From assembly GCA_009763385.1 (NCBI GenBank), contig CM019825.1, positions 119,283,131 through 119,347,130 of the forward strand: a stretch of 64,000 nt of DNA, read 5' to 3'. Positions within the stretch are counted from its first letter, which is position 1. Each line of letters begins with the position of its first letter. Both the position numbers and the translations under genes were made by a program. A model generated the notes under the pieces. It was not told the origin of the DNA. It worked only from the letters and a program-made list of their open reading frames with translations, and made no database searches. Of this stretch, positions 11,601-21,169 are shown piece by piece. Origin of the DNA: Coix lacryma-jobi var. lacryma-jobi (Eukaryota > Streptophyta > Magnoliopsida > Poales > Poaceae).

Positions 11601-11978
11601 GTTGACAAGGAGTATGGAATGACAACAGTGGATCTCAACAATATTGGATACAAAGATGAACCATTCGTCCTTGCTGCTGATGTGAATCAGGTGTTCTACG
11701 TGAAAGACATGTCTACAAAACCCAAGAGAGGGAAAAATGACGATAAATCAACCAAAGAGCCAAAACGCCACATAGTTCTTTCAGGAAGAAGAAACATCGT
11801 GGGAATTGAGGACAAGTCAGACATGTCAGAAGATTATGAAAGAGATGACCGAATACCGCCCTTCAGTGTGACTAAAGATCCAAGCATCCTGCTAAATGCT
11901 GAGGAGACTCCATGGTTACGACATGATCATAACCAAGGGACATACGTCAAGAAGAAGATCACCAGTGTACCCGCTTGA
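8613..11978 (+). CDS. TNP2-family CACTA transposase
   Basis: An open frame of 1121 codons from the ATG at 8613. I prefer this ATG to one 27 codons upstream because the transposase-associated domain starts here (HWMYNADRRSKEFIDGVHYF, with CPCALC and a C-x-H-x-H-like stretch) and an acceptor-like ATGCAG precedes it. Then come an acidic linker, the TNP2 catalytic region (KIHACPNDCILYHGKEY, CPVC, LRHPADGSQW, TDGMNPFGEQSSSHSTWPV, YNLPPWLCMK, then the YLGHRRFL block) and C-terminal regions of the DUF4218 type (HDCHVLMTQLLPVALRG, FMGVLKKYVHQRARPEGSIA) and DUF4216 type (YYGRIEDIWELDY). The product would bind and cut the element's termini in the nucleus. No frameshift or stop was seen, so this copy could still supply transposase in trans. 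Confidence 0.9.
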   Translation: MTRHWMYNADRRSKEFIDGVHYFLRVAEANKRNGFMCCPCALCNNSKEHSSSRSLHSHLFKSDFIPNYSCWTKHGETGVMMEEGEEEQLDPDDDIIAQYSDFGDTAMGEGEEEASAEDTLAEDDALGDVIRDAQRDCESEKEKAKFDCMLEDHRKLLYPSAADGQKKLGTTLELLQWKAQNGVSDKAFGQLLKIIKQKMLPKPNELPATTYEAKQVVCPLGLEIQKIHACPNDCILYHGKEYENLDECPVCKASRYKIRRDDPGDVEGEERPQKKISAKVMWYAPIIPRLKRLFRNKDHAKLVRWHKKNRKVDNMLRHPADGSQWRAIDREFPKFAKDARNLRFGLSTDGMNPFGEQSSSHSTWPVTLCIYNLPPWLCMKRKFIMMPVLIQGPRQPDNDIDVYLRPLLEELLLLWSKSGVRVWDDYKQEHFDLRALLFVTINDWPALSNLSGQTNKRYNACTHCFDDMDSIYLKRCRKVVYLGHRRFLVVNHQVRKKGKHFKGETDHRSKPRNRTREDVFEMIKDVKVVFGKETGSEPVPKDATGHAPMWKKKSIFWELPYWHVLEVRHAIDVMHLTKNLCVNLLGFMGVYGKSKDTLEARQDLQRMKERDNLHPEKTDDGRHYLRPASYTLSNEEKEIMFECLNTIKVPSGFSSNIKGIINMQEKKFLNLKSHDCHVLMTQLLPVALRGILPPHVRLATVKLCAFLNAISQKTINPLELATLQNDVVQCLVSFELVFPPSFFNIMTHLLVHLVKEIHILGPVFLHNMFPFERFMGVLKKYVHQRARPEGSIAKGYGTEEVIEFCIDFIRDLHPIGVPESRHEGRLCGKGTLGKKTYIGTRNDYFNKAHYTVLSNASVVDPYIEVHKEFLRSQFPEKNEVWITREHMNTFSTWLRKECLNDNNIDEQLYLLARQPSWHILTYKGYEINGNTFYTIAQNKKSTNQNSGVRVDATDPTGKRQTYYGRIEDIWELDYAPDFKVPLFRCQWVKTTGAGVTVDKEYGMTTVDLNNIGYKDEPFVLAADVNQVFYVKDMSTKPKRGKNDDKSTKEPKRHIVLSGRRNIVGIEDKSDMSEDYERDDRIPPFSVTKDPSILLNAEETPWLRHDHNQGTYVKKKITSVPA

Positions 11979-12519
11979 TATATAGTTATGCTTTAACTAA
12001 TATTATGTATTACAATTTTTGTGTAATTAATAAATGATTATGGATAGGATCGATTCGTTGATGTCGGTGTCGAAATGATTTGATTTATTACATTATAATG
12101 ATTATGGATAGTCATGGTTAATAATGATTATGGATAGTCATGGTTAATAATGATTACTATACGCGTCTGCTGAATTTGAACAATAAAAGATGAACAACCC
12201 AAAATTTAACGTTTAGATAATGCAAAATTTATTTTCCTATCGAGAACCAGTTGTTTCAGATATTTAAATTTAACATTACATTTTTGCATTAACAAAATAT
12301 GAATTGTTATTTACATTTATATTTGTTATTATAAGGAAAGAAAAGAATTTATGTTACAAATTTTTGTACTATAAGGTAAAAGGAAATACAACTGCTATTT
12401 TTAAAAAAATTTATGCCTAATATTTAATTTACTATGCAATTAACAATATTACAATATATTTATATAATGAAAACTTAATACAAAACCCAAAATACAGCAA
12501 ACCCAAAAAGCTGGCGGGA
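11979..12519. other. AT-rich spacer inside the CACTA element, no gene
   Basis: Downstream of the transposase stop codon the DNA is AT-rich. It includes a short tandem repeat near 12100-12155 in which ATGATTATGGATAGTCATGG occurs twice with partial copies beside it. No coding signal was found. Confidence 0.6.
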
Positions 12520-12666
12520 GAAACGGCTTTAGTCCCGGGCGGTTACACCACCCCGGGCCGTAAGCCAACCCGGGACTAAAGGTTTGGACCTTTAGTCCCG
12601 GGCGGCCTTACGCCCCGGGACTAAAGGTCTTTTAGTCCCGGGTGGTGTCACCACCCGGGACTAAAG
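12520..12666 (+). repeat. internal subterminal-like repeat cluster
   Basis: Seven or so copies of CCCGGGACTAAAG or its complement are arranged as inverted pairs, related to but distinct from the GGGGCTAAAG units at the element's two ends. The cluster is internal and directly precedes a TATA-like sequence at 12676-12683. No CACTA terminus is attached to it. Confidence 0.75.
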
Positions 12667-12675
12667 CCTCCCCGC

Positions 12676-12683
12676 GTATATAG
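12676..12683 (+). promoter_or_regulatory. putative TATA box of the second CACTA gene
   Basis: GTATATAG follows the internal repeat cluster. The leader begins shortly after it and is interrupted at 12737 by the Copia element, resuming at 23211. This is inferred from position and sequence. Confidence 0.45.
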
Positions 12684-13642
12684 GGCACAGTGTCGTTCCT
12701 CCTTCCTCAGATCGACGTCAGACTCCAGCGCCACCGCTGAAAGGTCCTAATTGGCTAGAGGGGGGGTGAATAGCCTAATTTAAAATTCTACAAAGCACTA
12801 GGGCAATTTGTTAGATAATAACAAAGCGATAAATGCGGTTGCTCTAGCTCTATGTCAAATGCAAGCCACCTATTTTCAAGTCTAGTTAATTATGATCTCT
12901 AGGGCACACAAGGACTAAGTCACTTCTTTACTAAACTAGTGAGCTACACAAGAGAGCTAGCAAAACTAAACTAGCTATACTAGCAAAGCTACTACTATTA
13001 TTAACAAAGGAAACAAGTTACTCTATAATAAGTATGAACAAAGGAATACAAGAGAGTGGTAGTGTGATTTTACCGAACCGGGCAAGTGAAGATAATTGAT
13101 ATCACAAAGGAATGCCAATCACCAAGGGACACAATATGAACACGAGATTTATCCCCGAGGTTCACGTGCTTGCCGGCACGCTACGTCCTCGTTGTGTCGA
13201 CCAAGGCTTCGTGGTTCGGTGGCTAATCGGTATCACACACCGAGCTCTCCACAAGAGCGCCACAAGAACCTACCCCAAGCAATGGTAACTCAATGACACG
13301 CGCAATTTACTAGGAGTTACCTTTGGCTCTTCGCCGGGGAGGTACAAGCCCCTCACAAAGTCGTTGGGATGGCCACGAACAATCACCAACTCGTGCCAAT
13401 CCTCCTCCGCTGCCACCAAGCCGTCTAGGCACCGGCAAGTGCCAAGAGTAAAAAGAAATCCGCAGCAACAATCACCAAGATGCCTCTAGAATGCAAGAAC
13501 ACAATGCAAGCTCTTGGTTTCACTCGATCTCACTTGGATTCGCACTAACAATCAAGAGATCGGAGGGAGGGATTAGATCTTGCTCAAGAGGATGTTCAAG
13601 AGGTTAGAAAGTCAAGAGAGCAACCCCACTAGCCGGCCACGA

Positions 13643-13655
13643 CCTATATATAGAG
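13643..13655 (-). promoter_or_regulatory. LTR core promoter (TATA box) of the Copia element
   Basis: On the minus strand CTCTATATATAGG is followed seven bases on by GGCCGGC. The same arrangement occurs at 22075-22087 in the other LTR and at 43911-43935 in the gag-only element. Position after the motif array suits the U3/R boundary. Confidence 0.65.
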
Positions 13656-13689
13656 AGGGGAGGACGGCGGCTCGACCCCACCTTTCTGC

Positions 13690-14270
13690 GCTTGGTCGGT
13701 AGTACCGACACCTCCTGGGCGGTACTACCGGCTTGGTCAAACTAGCCGTTTACTCACAGCCTGCTGGAAAAAGCGAAGCACCGACTCTTGGTCGGTACCT
13801 CCGAGGTCGGTAGTACCGGCCCTATGGCGGTACTACCGGCAGGCTACTTTCGAACGCATTCAAAAACTTCCTCCTGACTCTTGAACTACCGACCCCCTGG
13901 TCGGTACTTCCAAGCCCGGTGGTACCGGCCCTATGGCGGTACCACCGCCAGGTCATCTTCCACTCAACTTCAGAGAGCTCCGCAAACTTGCCAACCACCG
14001 GCCTTGAGTCGGTAGTACCGAGCGCGGTACTACCGAGGTAATGGCGGTACTACCGGTAGGCCAAAACTGGCCACTTCCAGAGAGCTCCGCAAAACCCCTT
14101 CAGGGCCACGGTACCACCGACCCCTGGTCGGTACCACCGCCGGCGGTAGTACCGAGGTAATGGCGGTACCACCGCCAGGCCAAAACCGCTTCGGTCCAGA
14201 GAGGTCTGCGCGCTGCATCCTTGGGCGGTACCACCGACAACCCAGGGTCGGTACCACCGACAACACACAG
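13690..14270. repeat. U3 array of the GGTACTACCG / GGTAGTACCG motif
   Basis: About twenty copies of a 10-11 bp motif (CGGTAGTACCG, CGGTACTACCG, CGGTACCACCG and single-base variants) are spread over 580 bp in both orientations, often in inverted pairs. The identical array is in the other LTR at about 22122-22702. It lies immediately upstream of the TATA box in element orientation. Confidence 0.85.
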
Positions 14271-14778
14271 AAAACTTCATTTTCATCTCCGAGTTGATCC
14301 AAAACTAATCCAACAACTTCTCCTTTGCAAATGTGCTAACACCAACAAGAGTACAACATCATGTGCATGTGTGTTAGCATTTTCAAAACATTTTTCAAAG
14401 GATTTATCGCCTCATTTTAGTTATGTCATATGCAAATGCAACTAGAGGCAACTTGATAACCGTATACTATGAATTTCTCCTCTTGATAGTACGGCTATCT
14501 ATCCTAAATACACTCACACCCTCTATGGTGTCTTGAGTGCCAAAAACAAATGAGCCTATTGGTTATACCTTTGCCTTGAGCTCTTTTATTTTCCTCTTTC
14601 TTCTTTTCTTCTAGTGAAGATATGGACCATCTTACGACCAATCACTTGATCATTGCATCACATGTCCATCATCATGCTTCACTTGAGCCATGGACCACCT
14701 TTTGCTAATCAAGCACTTAATGACAAAGGTTAGTCCAATGGGTTTCATCAATTATCCAAAACCAAACTTGGGCTTTCA

Positions 14779-14795
14779 ATCTCCCCCTTTTTGGT
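14779..14795 (-). promoter_or_regulatory. polypurine tract
   Basis: On the minus strand an AAAAAGGGGGAGAT run directly abuts the 3' LTR, the priming site for plus-strand synthesis. Similar GGGGGAG runs recur at about 14860, 15270 and 15390 in the non-coding stretch after pol. Confidence 0.85.
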
Positions 14796-15840
14796 AATTG
14801 ATGACAACCCTCATACAAGATATTATGATAAAGATTTGAGACACCAAGGTAGTATTTGCTCCCCCTACATATGTGCTATAGAGTTTGGTTCGAGGTTCGG
14901 CACATATGCATGGATATAAAATTTTGGGTGAGCAATTACTAACTTGTGATACTAAGGTTTAAAGAATGGACCTTTGAAGCGCGATACCAATCGGAGTGCA
15001 AAACTCATGATCATCCTTAGCACCATAATGAACTAGATACAACTTGTAAGCCAACTTTTAAGCAAATATATTGGCAAAAAAAGGTAAATTTCAAAAGTCT
15101 AGTTCTACCCTATGCATGCTAGTACTTCATTTCATCATTCAAGTTCTAGTCTAGCAAGCAACACACAAGAGAGATACTACTTGAAAACACAAACTAATGC
15201 AAGACAATGCAAGCAAGCATATGTAAGATGCACATTGCAAATGCATTCAATCAAGTTCATAGGCTTGCTCCCCCTACTTGTGTGCTTAAAAAAAATGAAA
15301 AAAAAAAAAAAATTTATCCCTTTCTTTTCATAAATCTTTCTCATTGTGCAACTTCTTCTCCCTTTTTGCATATCTTTTATGCCATTTTTCTCCCCCTTTG
15401 TCATTAATGACCACAAAAGGTGAGTTTTTCATTTGTAAAGCACGGGAGTAGAAATTGATCAAATTGTGGTTCAACTATAAACAATTGCATACCATATATA
15501 GCACGGTTTGCTCTAGAGTAAGCTTCTTCACACATCTTGCAATGGTTATCTTACTCATGTCGGTTATATACTTCAATGCTCATGTTTATAGTCAAACACT
15601 AGGATTGCAAGCCCATAAACATGTCATATGCCACCACTAGATCATAACAATCATAGAAGCAATAGTGGTACCATACCAACATCAAAGTCATTTGTTTTTC
15701 AATGAATGAGGTCCAAAACCTACTAGATATGCCTAGATGCTCTAAGCAAGTCCTTAGCAAGGTATGAGATGCAAATGTCAAACAATAATACCTTTGCTTT
15801 GGCTTGGAGGAGAGGCAAGTCATATAAGTGGGGTGCATTA
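14796..15840 (-). other. non-coding stretch between Copia pol and 3' LTR
   Basis: About 1.05 kb with only short open frames and several extra polypurine-like runs. In some members of the SIRE lineage an envelope-like frame sits here. I see none in this copy. Confidence 0.6.
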
Positions 15841-18800
15841 TCAACACATATTTGAGAAATCTAGTATGTTCAACTCATTCCTTAGCTTGCAAAACCTCTT
15901 CTCATCAAGTGGCTTAGTGAATATATCCGCAAGTTGATCATCGGTCCCAACACTCTCAATAGATATATCTCCCTTTTGTTGATGATCTCTAATGAAGTGG
16001 TGCCTAATGTCAATGTGCTTGGTTCTTGAATGTTGCACCGGGTTGTTTGTGAGCTTCACCGCACTTTCATTGTCACATAGCAATGGCACTTGTTTGAATT
16101 TTATTCCAAAGTCCTTCAAGGTTGCCCTCATCCATAGGAGTTGTGCACAACAACTACCGGCACTAATATATTCGGCTTCGGCGGTAGAGAGTGCCACACT
16201 ATTTTGTTTCTTTGAAGACCAAGATACAAGTGACCTTCCCAATAATTGACATGTGCCCGATGTGCTCTTTCTATCAACCTTGCAACCCGCATAATCGGAA
16301 TCGGAGTACCCAATTAATTCAAAGTTTGCTCCTTTGGGGTACCACAACCCAACATTTTGTGTAGCCTTCAAGTACCTCAAGATTCTCTTTGTTGCCTTCA
16401 AATGACTCTCTCTTGGAGAAGCTTGGAATCTTGCACACATGCACACACTAAACATGACATCCGGCCTTGAAGCGGTTACATAGAGTAAGCTTCCAATCAT
16501 AGACCGATACAACTTTTGATCCACCATGTTGCCACTAGCATCACCATCCAAGTGTCCATTTGTTCCCATTGGTGTACTAATAGCTTTTGCATCATTAAGA
16601 CCAAACTTCTTGAGCATATCTTTGATGTACTTGCCTTGACTCACGAAAGTACCATTCTTCATTTGCTTGATTTGAAGACCAAGGAAGTAACTAAGCTCTC
16701 CAATCATGGACATTTCAAACTCTTTTGCCATCATATTTCCAAACTCTTCACAAAAATCTTGGTTGGTTGAGCCAAATATGATATCATCAACATAGATTTG
16801 CAACACAAACAAGTCATTCCCTATCTTCTTGGTGAAGAGAGTGGTGTCAACCTTTCCCATTTTGAACCCTTTGGATAGAAGGAAATTCCTCAATCTTTCA
16901 TACCATGCCCTTGGAGCTTGCTTTAAGCCATACAATGCTTTTCTCAACTTGTAGACATGGTTGGGCTTCTTTTCATCTTCAAAACCGGGAGGTTGCTCAA
17001 CATATACCAACTCATTGATGTAGCCATTGAGAAATGCACTCTTTACATCCATTTGATATAGCTTGATGTTATGAGCACAAGCATAAGCTAATAGGATTCT
17101 AATTGCTTCCAATCGTGCAACCGGTGCATATGTCTCTCCAAAGTCAAGCCCTTCAATTTGAGTGTAACCTTGTGCTACCAATCTTGCTTTGTTTCTCACC
17201 ACTAGGCCATCTTGATCTTGCTTGTTGCGAAATACTCATCTAGTACCAATAACATTATAGCTCTTAGGCCTCTCAACCAATTCCCAAACTTCATTTCTTG
17301 TGAAGTTGTTTAGCTCTTCATGCATGGCATTAACCCAATCAACATCCTTCAAAGCTTCTTCAATTTTGGTTGGTTCAATAGTTGACACAAATGAATAGTT
17401 CCCACAAAACATTGCCAATCTTGATCTTGTTTGAACACCACTTTGAATGCCACCAATAACCAAATCTAAGGGATGATCTCTTGCTATACTTGAAGGTTGA
17501 AGCACTTGATTCGCATTGCTTGTACTCGGTTGGTCCGCTTGTTGCACATTGGGAGATGATGAACTAGCCACTTGTTGATTTTGTACTTGAGAATCACTAT
17601 CTTGCTCATTTGGGATGGTGACCACTTGCTCTTTGTCATCTTCAACATCAATCACTTCTCTTGGCCTAATATCACCAACATCCATGTTCTTCATTGCATT
17701 CACCAAATGAGTGCCTCTCACATCATCTAAGTTCTCATTTTCATCTTGAGATCCATTGGTTTCATCAAATTCTACATCATGAACTTCTTCAAGTGTTCCA
17801 CTAGCCAAGTTCCATACTCTATATGCTTTGCTTGTAGTTGAATATCCAAGTAGGAACCCTTCATCACATTTCTTGTCAAACTTGCTCAATCTTGTGCCCT
17901 TCTTCAATATATAGCACTTGCAACCAAATACTCTAAAGTATGCAATATTGGGCTTTCTTCCATTCAATAGCTCATATGGTGTCATTTCCAACATAGGATG
18001 GCAATATAGTCGGTTGCTAGAGTAGCAAGCCGTGTTGATAGCTTCGGCCCAAAAGGATTGGCTCACATTGTATTCACTAAGCATGGATCTTGCCATATCA
18101 ATCAAGGTTCTATTCTTTCTTTCAACTATCCCATTTGATTGAGGAGTGTACTTTGCCGAGAATTGATGCCTAATGCCAAAATCATCACATAGCTCTTCAA
18201 TTCTTGTGTTCTTGAACTCACTCCCATTGTCACTTCTCACTTTCTTGATAGTTGTCTCAAACTCATTTTGACTTCTCTTGACAAAAGATTTGAATGTAGC
18301 AAATGTTTCACTTTTGTCACCAAGAAAGAATACCCATGTGTATCTAGTGAAGTCATCCACAATCACATAACCATATTTATTGCCACCAATGCTAGTGTAT
18401 GTAGTTGGCCCAAATAAATCCATATGCAATAGCTCAAATGCTTTAGTAGTGCTCATTTCACTTTTCATAGGGTGAGTATTTCCAACTTGTTTGCCGGCTT
18501 GACAAGAGCTACAAAGTTTATCCTTCTCAAACACAACATCTCTCAAGCCCTTAACTAAGTCATATTTGATCAATCTATTTAGTTGCTTCATCCCAACATG
18601 ACCAAGCCTTCTATGCCATAGCCAACCCATACTAGACTTAGTGATCAAGCATGTTGTCAATTGAGTTTCCTTTGCATCAAAATCAACTAAGTATAGGTTT
18701 CCATATCTAAATCCTTTGAATGCTAGGTTGGTTCCATCATTACTAGTGATCATCACATTATCAACACCAAAGTTGCAATTGAAACCAAGATCACATATTT

Positions 18801-19050
18801 GAGCTACCGATAGCAAGTTGAAGTTCAAGCTCTCTACTAGCAAGACATTTGAGATGCTCAAGTCATTGGATATTGCAATCTTACCAAGTCCCTTGACCTT
18901 GCCTTCACTATTGTCCCCAAATGTGATGCTATCCACTTTGAAGTCTTCTTCATTTGTGTTGATTGAGTTGAACATTCTAGAATCCCCGGTCATATGTTGA
19001 GTACACCCACTATCAAGCACCCAATGCCTTCCTCCGGCTTTGTAATTGAC
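15841..19050 (-). pseudogene. Copia pol (protease, integrase, RT, RNase H) with one nonsense codon
   Basis: One minus-strand frame runs from the TAG at 19051-19053 to 15841. It shows the protease motif DSGCTQHMTG, the integrase zinc-binding region (WHRRLGHVG ... CSSCQAGK), the catalytic core (HMDLFGP, RSDNGSEF, then E in GIVERKNRT), reverse transcriptase (YQMDVKSAFLNG, LYGLKQAPRAWY, YVDDIIFG), and RNase H with CDNESAV and the C-terminal LADIFTKPL. A TGA at 17236-17238 interrupts the frame where relatives have tryptophan, just before the RT core, so 594- and 453-codon open segments result. The rest of the coding sequence looks intact. The polyprotein would mature inside virus-like particles. 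This copy is probably defective unless the stop is read through. Confidence 0.92.
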
Positions 19051-19062
19051 CTACAATAAGAT

Positions 19063-21111
19063 TCAATGCTTAGGTACCCAAATCTTGTTGGGTCCTCCAA
19101 GGTTAGTGACTAAGCTCTTAGGTACCCAAATGGCTTTCTTCTTTGAGCCCTCCTTAGGTGTACCAACAAACTTAGCTCTTACACTATTAACACCCTTGTA
19201 AAGCACATAACAAGAATCAAACTTAATTGATTTACCAAGGTTGGTTGGTTTGTTCTTGTTTAGGTTCTTTTTATAGCAATTATGCTCGGTATGCCCGGAT
19301 TGCTTGCAATTTATGCAATAGCGTCCATTGCCCTTCACAAAACTAGTCTTGTGAGGAGCAAAGGCCGCCTTGCCCTTCTTGGGGGTATAGCCAATTCCTT
19401 CTTTCTCATGGGAAAATCTTTGGCTACCCAAGCACTTAAGCAAGCGGGCATCTCCACCATAGGCTTTGCCTAAGGCACAAGTGAGCTTATTCACCTCTTT
19501 CTTTAAGGTTTCATTTTCCACTATTAATGATGCATCACAAGTAAAACCATCTTTTATGTTTGAGTTAGATGCATCAGTGGAGCATGAACTAGATGAAGCA
19601 TTGGGAGGTGCAATGACAATAGGTGTGTAAGATGTTTCATTGATTAAGTCACATGTTATACCTATGTCACATGTTTGAGCAAAGTCCTCAATCTTGGTTT
19701 GAGTGAGGAGAGAGGAGTGGGCTTCTTCAAGCCTAGTGTGAGCTTTATCAAGCTTCTCATGGGCTACCTCTAGCCTCTCATGAGTTAGCTTGAGCTCATC
19801 AAGAGATTGCTCAAGAAGGCTAACCTTCATGCGCAATTCCTTGCACTCCTTCCTCTTCTTCTCAAAGCAAACATGAGCTTGCTCAAACATGTCCATAAGT
19901 TCTTCATTAGTGTATTCATTTTCATTATCATCATCATCACTCTCATCATAGGAAGGTACCTTGGATGGCCTTGCCATCAAGCATGTGGATGGAGTGTCAA
20001 AGATAGAAGGCTTTTTGTTGATAGCAATACTTGCAAGTGCCTTCTTCTTCATCTTGTTGTGCTCTTCATCATCACTATCGGATGATGCATCACTATCCCA
20101 TGTCACAACATAGGATCCACCTTTCTTTTTCTTGGTGAAAGAGAGCTTCTTCTCCTTCTTTTCCTTCTTGTCCTTCTTCTTCTTTGCTTCATCATCATTG
20201 TCACTATTTTGAGGACAATCGGCTATCATGTGATCTTCACTCTTGCACTTATAGCATCTTCTCACATAGCCCTTGTTCTTGTTGTTGTCCCTTCTCTTTC
20301 TTGCACCATAGCCTTTCTTCTTCATGAATCTTCCAAACTTCCTTACTAGAAGTGCCATGGCCTCATCATCATCACTAGAATCTTCATCTTCACTATCACT
20401 TGATTCTAGCTTTGCCTTGCCCTTGCTCTTGCTCTTGGATGAAGAAGTGGCTTTGAATGCCAAGCTCTTCTTCTTCTCCTCTTCCTTCACCTCCTCAACG
20501 TCACCACCATCATTGTATTGATCTTCGGTCATTACATCACCAAGGACTTCATTTGGGGTCACATTTTGCAATCCTCCTCTCATGATGATGGTCCTCAATG
20601 TCTTGAATCGCTTGGGCAAGCAACTCAAGAACCGGTGGGTGAAGTCTTCATCCTTCACTTTCTCTCCCAAACTCTTGAGATCATTTATGATGCATTGGAG
20701 TCTATAGAACATCTCCGGGATTGTTTCATCCTCTTTCATCTTGAAGCTTGTGAGCTTATCTTTGAGCATGTACAATTTGGCACTTTTTACCGTTGAAGTG
20801 CCCTCATATGTTTCTTCTAGTCTTGCCCATACTTCACTTGCCTTCTCAAGATCTTTGATTTGCTCAAACACTTTTGGATCAATGCCATTGTATATAGTGT
20901 TGAGCGCCATTGTGTTGCATTGCTTGCTTTCACGCTCTCTAGGGGTGGGGTCTTCTTCATTGACAATAACATAACCATCTTGTGTGACCTCCCACACCCT
21001 ATCATTGATGGAGCCAAGGTACATCTTCATCTTTCTCTTCCAATAATCAAAAGATGACCCATCAAAGTACGGTGGTTTGCCCCCAACATGGTTGAACACA
21101 ATTTGAGCCAT
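19063..21111 (-). CDS. Copia gag
   Basis: 682 codons starting 56 bases beyond the primer-binding site. It opens with the gag block NHVGGKPPYFDGSSFDYWKR of the UBN2/DUF4219 type and includes a DGYVIV stretch. An acidic/lysine-rich middle has a CCHC zinc knuckle (CYKCKSEDHMIADC). A helical segment rich in heptad-like L/E/K follows, then a second knuckle (CINCKQSGHTEHNC) and a C-terminal repeat of IWVPK. Gag forms the particle and binds RNA. It ends at a TGA (19063-19065) and is followed in the same frame by a TAG at 19051-19053 before the protease. No internal damage was seen. Two knuckles and this length fit the SIRE type. Confidence 0.9.
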   Translation of the reverse strand: MAQIVFNHVGGKPPYFDGSSFDYWKRKMKMYLGSINDRVWEVTQDGYVIVNEEDPTPRERESKQCNTMALNTIYNGIDPKVFEQIKDLEKASEVWARLEETYEGTSTVKSAKLYMLKDKLTSFKMKEDETIPEMFYRLQCIINDLKSLGEKVKDEDFTHRFLSCLPKRFKTLRTIIMRGGLQNVTPNEVLGDVMTEDQYNDGGDVEEVKEEEKKKSLAFKATSSSKSKSKGKAKLESSDSEDEDSSDDDEAMALLVRKFGRFMKKKGYGARKRRDNNKNKGYVRRCYKCKSEDHMIADCPQNSDNDDEAKKKKDKKEKKEKKLSFTKKKKGGSYVVTWDSDASSDSDDEEHNKMKKKALASIAINKKPSIFDTPSTCLMARPSKVPSYDESDDDDNENEYTNEELMDMFEQAHVCFEKKRKECKELRMKVSLLEQSLDELKLTHERLEVAHEKLDKAHTRLEEAHSSLLTQTKIEDFAQTCDIGITCDLINETSYTPIVIAPPNASSSSCSTDASNSNIKDGFTCDASLIVENETLKKEVNKLTCALGKAYGGDARLLKCLGSQRFSHEKEGIGYTPKKGKAAFAPHKTSFVKGNGRYCINCKQSGHTEHNCYKKNLNKNKPTNLGKSIKFDSCYVLYKGVNSVRAKFVGTPKEGSKKKAIWVPKSLVTNLGGPNKIWVPKH

Positions 21112-21154
21112 ATTTGCACCGTAGGTTGTTAAGCCTTTGAATCAAACGGTGTTT

Positions 21155-21167
21155 GGCTCCGATACCA
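21155..21167 (-). promoter_or_regulatory. primer-binding site, initiator methionine tRNA type
   Basis: On the minus strand TGGTATCGGAGCC starts two bases after the end of the 5' LTR. It matches the 3' end of plant initiator tRNA-Met except for one or two positions, as usual for Copia elements. Confidence 0.85.
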
Positions 21168-21169
21168 CT

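Larger units (their letters stand above)
12738..14778 (-). repeat. 3' LTR of the Copia element
   Basis: 2041 bp, matching 21170-23210 at a constant offset of 8432 with no indel. The one difference I found is G at 13259 against A at 21691. On the minus strand it holds a U3 motif array (about 13690-14270), a TATA box (13643-13655), and a terminal region ending in CCTTTCA. Confidence 0.95.

Noticed and set aside
13690..14270. Regular short motifs reminiscent of a CRISPR array
   Set aside because: The genome is eukaryotic, the units are only 10-11 bp in both orientations with irregular spacing, and the array lies in an LTR.
13096..14445. Small open frames repeated at 21528-22877
   Set aside because: They are LTR sequence. 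Their duplication reflects the two LTRs, not conserved genes.
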